From assembly GCA_902630355.1 (NCBI GenBank), contig CACOUL010000002.1, positions 123,605-164,152 on the forward strand: a stretch of DNA of 40,548 nucleotides. Reading direction: 5' to 3'. The DNA comes from Planctomycetaceae bacterium (GTDB taxonomy: Bacteria; Planctomycetota; Planctomycetia; Pirellulales; UBA7805). This document shows, piece after piece, positions 32,901 to 40,548 of the stretch. Below the pieces are notes generated by a model. That model did no database searches and had not been told where the DNA came from. It was given only the letters and a program-made list of their open reading frames with translations. The first letter of the stretch is position 1; every line of letters starts with the position of its first letter. The translations under genes were made by a program, and so were the position numbers.

Positions 32901-35549
32901 CTACTCTTTGTTGATTGTTTCATCGAGATTCAGGAGGGCGTTCGCCACACATATCCAGGCCGCCCACTCTTGAGTCTCCGCTAAATTGCTCTTTTTGTCC
33001 AACATCTCTCGGTTTGCTGCACTGGTATTTTCCGCACCTTTGGTGAATCCGGCCAGTTCCAGGGCTTGTTGCGGTGATCGTTTAAACGAGTCACGTTGGT
33101 CAACCAAGAGACTTTCCAGGATATCCAATTCCTCTGCATCGGGACTGCGAGAAACACACCAGCGGAAGGCGCGTGCCAAGCGGTCGCGATCAGCGGTCGC
33201 CTCGTTCTTCATGATTCGCGTGGCGAGACCCCGTGCCATTTCGATATAGGCTTCATCATTCAAGAGCGTGAGCGCCTGCAATGGCGTATTGGTCCGAGAT
33301 CGCTCGACGATACAGCGAGTTCGATCGGGCGCGTCAAAATTAACAAAACTCGGATAGGGCGCTACGCGACGCCACACCACATAAACGCCCCGCCGATATC
33401 GGTCAGCACTCCGGGCTTCACGATAGACCGGCTCGCCTCGACCCGTCTGATGCCAGAGGCCATCCGGTTGTGGGGGATAGATCGGCGGCCCTCCCATTTT
33501 TTCTTCGAGCAATCCCGCAATTGCCAACCCATTGTCTCGTATTGTCTCTGCAGCCAAGCGAAACCGCGGCCCCCTGGCAAGCAGAATATTTTTCGGGTCC
33601 CTCCGCTCCTGCTCGGGTGTTCGTTCCGACGCTTGTTGGTAGGTTTCGGAGGTGACGATCCGGCGCAGGAGTCGCTTGGTCGACCAGTCGTCCTGCATGA
33701 ATGTAATCGCCAACCAATCCAAAAGTTCGGGGTGCGACGGGGGGGTACCCTGCGTGCCAAAATCTTCACTTGTCGACACCAGTCCACGACCGAAAATTTC
33801 TTTCCACAAATGGTTAACCCGCACTCGCGCGGTGAGCGGATTCTCTTCATTCCCCAACCACGTGGCCAGCCCGAGTCGGTCTGCAGGTGCATCGGGCGGG
33901 AGCGGGGGGAGTACCTGAGGCACGCCGGCAGACACCGGCTGACGCGGTGAGAGAAAGTCACCTCTTTTGAAAATTCGCGTCATCCGGGGTGACTCGAGTT
34001 CCAGCATGACGAGGGTCGTTTCCGGTTCCGCGGCGTCTCGACTCCGCTCAAGGTCGACAATCGCTCGCTGGATCCTTGCCACCGCCGGGTCGGAATCAAA
34101 AAATGCCTGTTTGATCTGTTCCGCTCTCGATTCTGATCGCTGACCCGCATCCTGCATCAGCCAATGTTTGAGTTCTTTAAGGCGCGCTGCCGAGAGGGTG
34201 CCGTCCGGCTCGACTCCTCCTGTAAGGATTTTCTTTTCCCATGCGGAATATCGCGACATGGCGGCCTGCTTGCCTTCCGCCAGTTTTGCCCGGGCATCTT
34301 CCAGGGCAATTTCGATTTCATGCCACCTTTTTTTACGACTCGCGTCCGTCGGCAATTCCATACGCGGCCCATAAAAATCAAATTGCACTCCCCCCTTGCG
34401 CGCGCTTTCGACCTCCAGTGGCGTATTATTGAAAAATGCAAACATGCGGTAATAATCGCGCTGCGTAAACGGATCGTATTTGTGATTGTGGCACTGGGCG
34501 CATTCGAGCGTCGTACCCAACCACACCGTGGCCGTGGTATTCACACGATCGATCACTTGGTTGGTACGATTTTCTTCAGGATCGACTCCCGCCTCGATAT
34601 TACAGGTCGGTGTTCGGTGAAAACCTGTGGCAATCTTTTGATCCATCGTTGCCCCCGGCAACAGATCGCCGGCAATCTGCTCCAGTGTGAATTGGTCATA
34701 CGCCATGTCGGCATTGAGGGCGTTTATGACCCAATCCCGATAGGGCCACAGATCGCGTAACTGATCCGCTTGATATCCGTTCGAATCACTGTAGCGCGCC
34801 AGGTCGAGCCAGGCGCGTGCCCACTTCTCTCCGAAACGACTGGACGATAAAAGGCGATCGACAATCCTTTGATACGCCTGCGGTGAGGGATTTTCCGTAA
34901 ACCGCTGCACCTCCTCCAGTGGAGGTGGCAACCCGACGAGATCGAGATAAAGCCTACGGATCAAGGTCGCAGGATCTGCAGGCCGCGCTGACTGCAGGCC
35001 CTCCTCGGTTAAACGCTCTCGAACGAATAGATCGATCGGGTTCCCGGCGTCCATCGAACGGCGAGTGGCCGGAAATGCAGGCAGGGAGGGCTTTGCATAA
35101 GCCCAATGATCTTCTTTGGCAGACGTCTTCGCACCGATATGCTCGGGCCACGGGTGTCCTGCCTTGATCCAAGCCGCAAGCAGTTCAACTTGCTGCTGCT
35201 CGAGCGGTGGTGAATCGAGCGGCATGCGTTCGTCGGGATCTTCGCTCGTTAGCCGCTCCATCAGCAAGCTCTCGGAGACCTCCTCCGCAAACGGGGTTCC
35301 GGAGACCCCGCCACGATGGGCAGCGAGCCGACCATCGAGGCGAAGCTGTCCCTCCTGCGCGTCCGGTCCATGGCAACGGATGCAGTGATCGCTAAGGATC
35401 GGCCAGATTTCTCGCTCAAAGTCGACCTCTCCGGGGTCTTCCCGGGGAGCGGCCAGCGCAACGAGACCTCTCGGTGCCGACACGTTCAGGGCGACGAGAA
35501 AAAAAACGGCTGCCAGCAAAATTTTGGTTGAAGGGACGGTGATGCGCAT
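32901..35549 (-). CDS. PSD1 c-type cytochrome / DUF1549 / DUF1553 protein
   Basis: From the ATG at 35549 the protein has 882 residues. A signal peptide (STKILLAAVFFLVALNVSA) is followed by a planctomycete cytochrome-c-like domain with the haem motif CIRCH (56-60). Then come DUF1549 (about 165-370) with a second CxxCH, CAQCH (350-354, continuing NHKYDPF), a coiled linker rich in Lys and Glu, and DUF1553 (about 570-830, with ADRLGLATWLGNEENPLTAR and LLRRIVTSETYQQAS). Such proteins are exported and proposed to pair with the DUF1501 partner downstream in polymer degradation coupled to electron transfer; this remains inference. The linker is short compared with versions carrying a laminin-G or PA14 domain. 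The open frame upstream to 35669 overlaps the BtuF-like gene and is rejected. Confidence 0.9.
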   Translation of the reverse strand: MRITVPSTKILLAAVFFLVALNVSAPRGLVALAAPREDPGEVDFEREIWPILSDHCIRCHGPDAQEGQLRLDGRLAAHRGGVSGTPFAEEVSESLLMERLTSEDPDERMPLDSPPLEQQQVELLAAWIKAGHPWPEHIGAKTSAKEDHWAYAKPSLPAFPATRRSMDAGNPIDLFVRERLTEEGLQSARPADPATLIRRLYLDLVGLPPPLEEVQRFTENPSPQAYQRIVDRLLSSSRFGEKWARAWLDLARYSDSNGYQADQLRDLWPYRDWVINALNADMAYDQFTLEQIAGDLLPGATMDQKIATGFHRTPTCNIEAGVDPEENRTNQVIDRVNTTATVWLGTTLECAQCHNHKYDPFTQRDYYRMFAFFNNTPLEVESARKGGVQFDFYGPRMELPTDASRKKRWHEIEIALEDARAKLAEGKQAAMSRYSAWEKKILTGGVEPDGTLSAARLKELKHWLMQDAGQRSESRAEQIKQAFFDSDPAVARIQRAIVDLERSRDAAEPETTLVMLELESPRMTRIFKRGDFLSPRQPVSAGVPQVLPPLPPDAPADRLGLATWLGNEENPLTARVRVNHLWKEIFGRGLVSTSEDFGTQGTPPSHPELLDWLAITFMQDDWSTKRLLRRIVTSETYQQASERTPEQERRDPKNILLARGPRFRLAAETIRDNGLAIAGLLEEKMGGPPIYPPQPDGLWHQTGRGEPVYREARSADRYRRGVYVVWRRVAPYPSFVNFDAPDRTRCIVERSRTNTPLQALTLLNDEAYIEMARGLATRIMKNEATADRDRLARAFRWCVSRSPDAEELDILESLLVDQRDSFKRSPQQALELAGFTKGAENTSAANREMLDKKSNLAETQEWAAWICVANALLNLDETINKE

Positions 35550-35617
35550 GATGGAAATCCGCAAAAACAGCCAATTATCTCTCCCCATTGTATCAAACAA
35601 CCCGCCACTGACCGGAC

Positions 35618-36598
35618 TCAAATTTTTTGGCGTGCAGGGGAACTTTTTTCGTGAAATAGCTGCTTCCACGCTCCCCCCCTTCGATTGGCGACTACGGGTT
35701 CCCCAATCTTTTGCGGATGCAGAAGGTGCGCAAGGATCTCAAGGCTCTCGACCAGTCGCGGACCACTTCGATTGAAGTACGCGTTTCCATCGATCGCATA
35801 GCAGCGACCATCACGTACGGCGGGGAGCGATGAAAAGTGTGGCCACGCAGTAAGCGGCTCTGCTTCGATACATGTGCGGTTGACGTCGAACCCGCAGGGA
35901 CACAGTACGAGGACCTCAGGAGCAAAGGTGACCACCTGTTCCCAGCTCGTCGTGATGCTCTTTCCGGTCGACACATCTCCCGGGCCTCGACCGCCGGCCA
36001 AATGGAGAATTTCCGGAATCCAATTGCCCGCCAGCATCAGTGGATCAATCCATTCGACCATCGCCACCCGCGGTCTGTCTCGATCTTCAAAATGGCCCAA
36101 CCGGTGACCCACGCGGGCGACGCGTTGGCGGTATTCTGCCACCAGGGATTCGGCCCGTTCCGCCTCGCCACACGCCTGTCCAATTTGCATGAGATCACGA
36201 AAAACGTCCTCGAGCGTTTTCGGATGGAGCGTCATCACAGAAATGCGATCCGAGAGTCCCAGGGTTTTGATCGAGTCGAACACCTGATCTTGCGAGATGG
36301 CGCATACATCGCATTGAGACTGTGTGATCAACAAATCACAATCCACACTCTCAAGCACAGCGTGATCAATTTCATACAGCGACTCACCTTCCGCCAATGC
36401 CTGCTGTACTACCTGATCGATAGTCGAACTCGACGTATTGCTGTCGATGCGAGACACGGTGACTCGCGGTAACGATGCAGCCTGCTCCGGGTAATCGCAC
36501 TCGTGACTGACGGCGACTACACGATCGCCCAAACCGAGTGCAAAGAGCATCTCCGTCGCGCTTGGAAGCAGTGACACAATGCGGGACGGGGTGCCCAT
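35618..36598 (-). CDS. BtuF-like cobalamin-binding protein without signal peptide
   Basis: The 326-residue protein belongs to the periplasmic-binding-protein class III fold: SRIVSLLPSATEMLFALGLGDRVVAVSHECDYP at the N-lobe, a long connecting helix, and WEQVVTFAPEVLVLCPCGF in the C-lobe. The QCDVCAISQDQV stretch is typical of a subfamily annotated as cobalamin-binding. From the ATG at 36598 (GGAAAG about 6 bases upstream) there is no signal peptide or lipobox, so it looks cytoplasmic, odd for a transport receptor. The frame is open 29 residues upstream, but that stretch is not a signal peptide either. No permease or ATPase gene adjoins it. Its link to B12 use is inference. Confidence 0.78.
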   Translation of the reverse strand: MGTPSRIVSLLPSATEMLFALGLGDRVVAVSHECDYPEQAASLPRVTVSRIDSNTSSSTIDQVVQQALAEGESLYEIDHAVLESVDCDLLITQSQCDVCAISQDQVFDSIKTLGLSDRISVMTLHPKTLEDVFRDLMQIGQACGEAERAESLVAEYRQRVARVGHRLGHFEDRDRPRVAMVEWIDPLMLAGNWIPEILHLAGGRGPGDVSTGKSITTSWEQVVTFAPEVLVLCPCGFDVNRTCIEAEPLTAWPHFSSLPAVRDGRCYAIDGNAYFNRSGPRLVESLEILAHLLHPQKIGEPVVANRRGGAWKQLFHEKSSPARQKI

Positions 36599-36778
36599 CT
36601 TTTCTTTCCGTGTTATTGGTTTCTCGTTCGACAGTCGGGGATCATTATCCAGCAGCCACCCTTTTTGCAATAGGCGCAAGACCATTCGCCATTTCGGTGC
36701 GACCTCTTTTTTACGTCTCGATTGTCGGTTAGGCTACGCGTTTCCCACAGAACACCATTGGATAATTTGGTTTTATCG

Positions 36779-38011
36779 ATGAGCGATCCTTATTTTCAAA
36801 CGCTATTTGCCGAACGCATCGGGGGCGCTGCGTATGGCAAGGGCACCGACATTTACAAATTTGAAAAGATCAAAAGGGCCAAGCGAAAAGCAAAGGAAGA
36901 ACATCCGGAACGGATACTTCTAGACTTCGGCATCGGTGAAAATGATGCGATGGCCGCGCCGGAAGTCCGCGAGGCGATGGCCCGCGAGATCAACTGTCCT
37001 GAAAACCGAGGATATGCCGATAACGGTATTTCTGAATTCAAAGAAGCGGCCGCACGTTTTATGTCGCGGAGCCTCGGGGTCGAACTCGATGCGGAAACGC
37101 AAATTAACCATTCGATCGGGTCAAAGCCCGCGTTGGCAATGCTGCCTGCAGCATTTATTAATCCGGGTGACGTTACGCTGATGACGGTCCCCGGATATCC
37201 GGTGGCCGCAACCCATACCAAATATTACGGTGGTTGTGTCTACACACTACCCTTGGTGGCAGAACATGATTTCTTTCCCAACCTTGATGCCATTCCCGAT
37301 GACATCTTGAAAGCGGCAAAGATTCTGGTCCTCAATTATCCAAACAGCCCCACCGGAAAAACGGCAACGCGAGCATTTTATGAAAAGGTTGTCGATTTTT
37401 GTCACCAACATCAGATCGTGGTGATTCAGGATGCGGCGCACATCATGCTCAGCTTCGATAGCTCGCCGCTCAGTTTTCTGTCGGTCGACGGGGCCATGGA
37501 CGTGGGAGTCGAGAGCCATTCGCTCTCGAAAGGATTCGATATGATCGGGTGGCGGATGGGCTGGGTCTGTGGCAACGAAAGAATTGTCAGTGCCTTTGCC
37601 GACATCAAGGACAACACCGATTCGGGACAGTTTATCGCCATTCAAAAAGCGGCGGTTGAGGCCCTCGAGAACGACGAGATACCTCGCGCTGTGGCAAAGA
37701 AATATCGGCGAAGATTGGAAAAACTGGTCGCGATGCTCACGCGATGCGGCATCCCGGCGAGCATGCCCGGGGGAACCTACTTTCTTTATACCCCAAGTCC
37801 GAAAGGGGTTGCCGGGGGGATGACATTTGAGTCGGCGGAAGCGGTAAGCCAGTATTTGATCACGGAACATTCCATTTGCACGGTCCCCTGGGATGATGCG
37901 GGCCCGTATTTGCGATTCTCCGTAACCTACGAGGCAGAAAACGAGCAACAAGAGGATGAATTAATGAGCGAGACCGAGGCCCGCCTCAAGAGTATCTCGT
38001 TTGAATTTTAG
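36779..38011 (+). CDS. dapL: PLP-dependent aminotransferase, LL-diaminopimelate aminotransferase-like
   Basis: DapL converts tetrahydrodipicolinate directly to LL-diaminopimelate with glutamate as amino donor, a short route to lysine. The 410-residue protein is a fold-type I class I/II aminotransferase: FGIGENDAMAAPEV, the substrate region GYADNGISEFKEA, NYPNSPTGK, QDAAHIML and the PLP lysine in SLSKGFDMIGWRMGW. The overall length and the GY.(D/G)..G segment suit DapL. Family-level assignment is secure, but substrate assignment is only probable; alanine or aspartate aminotransferase relatives are alternatives. The start at 36779 follows the MSDPYFQTLFAERIGG pattern; the open 19 residues before it are not used. 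It is divergent from the BtuF-like gene. Confidence 0.8.
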   Translation: MSDPYFQTLFAERIGGAAYGKGTDIYKFEKIKRAKRKAKEEHPERILLDFGIGENDAMAAPEVREAMAREINCPENRGYADNGISEFKEAAARFMSRSLGVELDAETQINHSIGSKPALAMLPAAFINPGDVTLMTVPGYPVAATHTKYYGGCVYTLPLVAEHDFFPNLDAIPDDILKAAKILVLNYPNSPTGKTATRAFYEKVVDFCHQHQIVVIQDAAHIMLSFDSSPLSFLSVDGAMDVGVESHSLSKGFDMIGWRMGWVCGNERIVSAFADIKDNTDSGQFIAIQKAAVEALENDEIPRAVAKKYRRRLEKLVAMLTRCGIPASMPGGTYFLYTPSPKGVAGGMTFESAEAVSQYLITEHSICTVPWDDAGPYLRFSVTYEAENEQQEDELMSETEARLKSISFEF

Positions 38012-38147
38012 CAGTGCCTCGTGTGAAATCTGTACGGTTTCTTCGGGCGAGGAATCTTTTATACTGCGGGTACTCGATGAGGCTGGTTTTCTCGCCTAGT
38101 AAAAATCAGCAGATGAACAAAGTTCCTTCACGGAGGCAGAGAAAAGT

Positions 38148-39074
38148 ATGTGGTGGCTCGGTATCAGATTCAGTTGCGTTTGGTTGCTGCTCTTACCCCT
38201 CATTTGCGCCGGTTGCGGCGGAGAAAAGGCGAAAAAAAAGCAGCTGTCGCCCGCCGCGCAATTGGCGCAGGCGGAAAAACTGGCAGATCCCGCCGAACGG
38301 AGCAAAGCACTCACCGCCGCCGCATTGAGTTACCTCAAGGCTGCCGATAGTGGGGGAGCCCGCAGCGCACTGCTTCAGTCGAACAAGGCGGCCGAGGAAA
38401 TCAAAAAACGTGAGCCTACGCAGCGGGCGGCGGCATATATTTTGCTTTCAGCAGCCTGGTACCAGGCAGAGGGAACCAATCGCGACCACTGTAAAGATGC
38501 CTATCGGGATGCGGAGAAGGCAGTGCGTGACATCGACAGTCCGGTAGAAAAAACAGAAGCACTTTTGGACTTGGCTGCGCTCAAAGATGATATCGACCGA
38601 AAGGCGGATGCAAAAAAACATCTGGCCGCGGGCACTGAAGGCATCGACGCAATCGACGATCCGGTGGAGCGCGTTCGCCTGCTGGGAAAAATCGCCCGCT
38701 TCTACGTGAAGGTGGGGGACGATTCAGCCGCGAAGCAAACGATTCAATCGGCTCAACAGTGGGCTGAAAAAGATCAAGATAAGGCGACGCAAGCCAAACT
38801 TTTGGTCCTCATCGCGCGAGAAAAAATTGAGGTGCTCAAAGATTCTGCTGGTGGTGAAACCGATCTGGAAGCCGCGCAAAAGATTGCAGCCGGGCTTTCA
38901 AGCAAGCCGAACCAACAGGCAAATTTGCTGATTGACGTGGCGCAAGTCTTTGTCGATACGGGAAAAAAGTCTCAGGCACGCAAACTACTCGACGAAGCGG
39001 AAAAAATTGGCCGCGGAAAATCTGAGTGCAAGCCGGCAATGAACCGGATTGAAAAGACGCGCGGGCAACTGTAA
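38148..39074 (+). CDS. Putative lipoprotein with TPR-like helical repeats
   Basis: The 308-residue protein has a lipoprotein-type signal (hydrophobic to residue 22, lipobox ICAGC with Cys23). After a charged linker comes a purely helical domain of Ala/Lys/Glu-rich repeats, for example TQRAAAYILLSAAWYQAEG, VEKTEALLDLAALKDDIDRKADAKKHL and NQQANLLIDVAQVFVDTGKKSQARKLLDEA. These look like TPR or HEAT-type hairpins. I do not recognise the family. A TATACT at 38060-38065 may be its -10 element. GGAGG lies about 13 bases before the ATG, slightly far. It is convergent with the CBS gene. Confidence 0.7.
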   Translation: MWWLGIRFSCVWLLLLPLICAGCGGEKAKKKQLSPAAQLAQAEKLADPAERSKALTAAALSYLKAADSGGARSALLQSNKAAEEIKKREPTQRAAAYILLSAAWYQAEGTNRDHCKDAYRDAEKAVRDIDSPVEKTEALLDLAALKDDIDRKADAKKHLAAGTEGIDAIDDPVERVRLLGKIARFYVKVGDDSAAKQTIQSAQQWAEKDQDKATQAKLLVLIAREKIEVLKDSAGGETDLEAAQKIAAGLSSKPNQQANLLIDVAQVFVDTGKKSQARKLLDEAEKIGRGKSECKPAMNRIEKTRGQL

Positions 39075-39098
39075 AGGGCGAGCGGATACCGGCCAGTC

Positions 39099-39626
39099 TT
39101 AGTTTACAGAGGCCTCGATTTTCTCTTCGGTATAGCGAAGGATGTCTCGAATCGAGATGACACCGACCGGTCGGTCGCCTTCCACGATTGGAATGTGTCG
39201 ATATCCACCAAACGCCATTTTATGCACTGCAAAAATAATCTTGTTTTCTTTTTCAAGAGTTCCCGGCAGCGCAGTCATAAACTCCGAGATCGCATGAGAT
39301 CGGAGGTCTACAAATTCGACTCCGATTCGATTCACGGCATCATGTTCACTAAAGATGCCAATCAGCTTGTCGTCTTCAGTTACGAGAATTGAACCGATTT
39401 TGTTTTCCAACATCACGCGAAGCGCTTCCTCGACCGGTGTGTCAGGGGTGACTGCGATGGGATGCTTGGGCTCGAGGGCCTCTATTTTTTCGCGAAGCAT
39501 CCCATCACCTACCGGTGAAGGACGCCGTTGCGGCTTATTTAGCATTGTGAGCGACTGGCCACATGATTCACATGTATCAGTGCCATCAATATTCCCTGCA
39601 CCGCAATCTGGGCAAATGAGAGCCAT
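39099..39626 (-). CDS. Zinc-ribbon plus two-CBS-domain protein
   Basis: The 175-residue protein begins with a small zinc ribbon (CPDC, residues 5-8, and CESC, 19-22). It then has a linker and a tandem CBS (Bateman) module: first CBS about 54-110 (PIAVTPDTPVEEALRVMLEN, GSILVTEDDKLIGIFSEHD), second about 115-172 (FMTALPGTLEKENKIIFAV, RHIPIVEGDRPVGVISIRD). CBS pairs bind adenine nucleotides and usually regulate an attached or partner protein; here no catalytic domain is fused. It lies 96 bases downstream of the oxidoreductase beta subunit on the same strand, so it may sense energy state in that context, which is inference. Confidence 0.85.
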   Translation of the reverse strand: MALICPDCGAGNIDGTDTCESCGQSLTMLNKPQRRPSPVGDGMLREKIEALEPKHPIAVTPDTPVEEALRVMLENKIGSILVTEDDKLIGIFSEHDAVNRIGVEFVDLRSHAISEFMTALPGTLEKENKIIFAVHKMAFGGYRHIPIVEGDRPVGVISIRDILRYTEEKIEASVN

Positions 39627-39722
39627 ACCATCGTTACCTTATAAGCTTCAAGATTCGTTCGAATGCTGCCCCACCGGCAAATCATCTCGCATATAAAAAT
39701 AAACTTTAGACGCGTGCTTTCT

Positions 39723-40548
39723 TCAGGACACCTCCCAGGTATCTCCGGTACGAAAGAGGGTATCCAACTCTCCTTCACCTTTTTGGGATTTAGCATCCTG
39801 AACCTGCTTATCAACTTCCTCTTCATAGCGGGGGCGATCGACTGCTCGGAATACCCCAATCGGTTCCGGAAATTCGGGATGAGTCATCCGACTCAGCAGG
39901 TACGCTAGGCTTGGCTCTCTCGCTTTTTCATCATGAAATAGCAAGTCATCCTCACTGATTCCTTTCCCCAGTTCCACAACCTCCGGGTCCATTCCGTTAA
40001 GCCGGATACCCTTGTCACGATTCTTGCCGAAAATGAGCGGCTTGCCGTGCTCCAGTTCCAGAACCGTATCGGATTTCGTATCACGATCCGTAGCATACGT
40101 ATATGCTCCGTCATTGAAGACATTGCAATTCTGGTAAACCTCCACGAACGCTGTTCCCTTGTGTTCGGCTGCTCGCGCCAACACCATCCCAAGGTGCTTG
40201 ATATTAATATCGATCGAGCGGGCCACAAACGTTCCTTCGCACCCGATGGCAATCGAAAGCGGATGCAGGGGATTATCAACGGCACCCATGGGAGTACTCT
40301 TGGTGACCTTTCCAAGCGGTGACGTGGGAGAATACTGGCCCTTCGTGAGACCATAAATTTCATTGTTAAAAAGAACAATATTGATATCTAAATTGCGCCG
40401 TATCGCATGCATCAAGTGATTGCCCCCAATACTCAGCGCATCTCCATCACCGGTGATCACCCAGACAAAAAGATCTGGTCTTGCCGTTTTCAACCCGGTA
40501 GCAACGGCGGGCGCTCGACCATGAATCGAGTGTATACCATAGGTGTTC
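39723..40548 (-). CDS. 2-oxoacid:ferredoxin oxidoreductase, beta subunit (5' end outside window)
   Basis: The visible 274 codons run off the right edge; the 3' end is complete. The thiamine pyrophosphate/Mg motif GDGDALSIGGNHLMHAIRRN and the NNEIYGLTKGQYSPTSPLG segment identify the beta subunit of the 2-oxoacid:ferredoxin oxidoreductase family (KorB/PorB). These enzymes oxidatively decarboxylate 2-oxoglutarate or pyruvate to acyl-CoA and reduce ferredoxin. The GQYSPTS pattern resembles 2-oxoglutarate (Kor) types, but this is not certain. The alpha subunit is expected just beyond the window, upstream. The frame stays open through 40494-40548 (NTYGIHSIHGRAPAVATGL), so the gene clearly continues. 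Confidence 0.9.
   Translation of the reverse strand, partial: NTYGIHSIHGRAPAVATGLKTARPDLFVWVITGDGDALSIGGNHLMHAIRRNLDINIVLFNNEIYGLTKGQYSPTSPLGKVTKSTPMGAVDNPLHPLSIAIGCEGTFVARSIDINIKHLGMVLARAAEHKGTAFVEVYQNCNVFNDGAYTYATDRDTKSDTVLELEHGKPLIFGKNRDKGIRLNGMDPEVVELGKGISEDDLLFHDEKAREPSLAYLLSRMTHPEFPEPIGVFRAVDRPRYEEEVDKQVQDAKSQKGEGELDTLFRTGDTWEVS

Noticed and set aside
33096-33950. 284-residue open frame on the plus strand
   Set aside because: It lies entirely opposite the DUF1553 coding region and has no domain signature.

Overview
The window looks like ordinary chromosomal DNA of a planctomycete, most likely of the Pirellulales group. The signs are a DUF1549/DUF1553 protein with a cytochrome-c-like N-terminus paired with a DUF1501 protein, a 'WPRFRG' PQQ-type propeller protein, an EF-G of the spirochaete/planctomycete/mitochondrial type, an LL-diaminopimelate aminotransferase-like enzyme, a very long SecA, and many genes without a clear Shine-Dalgarno sequence. 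I see no phage, IS, integron, CRISPR, tRNA or rRNA. Base composition looks even throughout. The organism call is inference from protein families only.

Left part (1-6.6 kb), all on the minus strand: coaX and obg overlap by 4 bases; rpmA lies upstream of obg, separated by a terminator-like hairpin. Next come a secreted double YHS/TRASH-type protein, a carboxymuconolactone decarboxylase-like gene with a DoxX-like membrane gene, a secreted PQQ beta-propeller protein and a membrane-anchored sulfotransferase. A 530-base intergenic region with several inverted repeats separates these from a divergent tail-specific protease (7.1-9.3 kb).

Central part (9.3-22.4 kb): a PhnP-like metallo-hydrolase on the minus strand, then secA-waaA-mutM on the plus strand (protein export, Kdo transfer to lipid A, DNA repair), then a Tat-exported DUF3500 protein and an ArsC-type reductase. 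Convergent to these is the nitrogen operon amtB-glnB-glnD (minus strand): ammonium transporter, PII protein with its uridylylation tyrosine, and the uridylyltransferase. A sigma-54-like -24/-12 element and a dyad lie upstream of amtB.

Right part (22.6-40.5 kb): cobalamin adenosyltransferase, TolB-like propeller, YihY membrane protein, fumC, a TPR protein, a CPBP protease, fusA, the planctomycete DUF1501/DUF1553 pair, a BtuF-like cobalamin-binding protein, dapL, a lipoprotein, a zinc-ribbon CBS protein and the 3' part of a 2-oxoacid:ferredoxin oxidoreductase beta subunit that runs off the right edge.

The most unusual things found are in and before secA. (i) The helical-wing segment, present once in ordinary SecA, appears as four ungapped 37-residue repeats. 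(ii) The leader carries a perfect terminator hairpin with a mutually exclusive 9-bp alternative pairing. (iii) A 23-codon ORF overlaps the secA start in another frame. No wholly new multi-gene system is evident.
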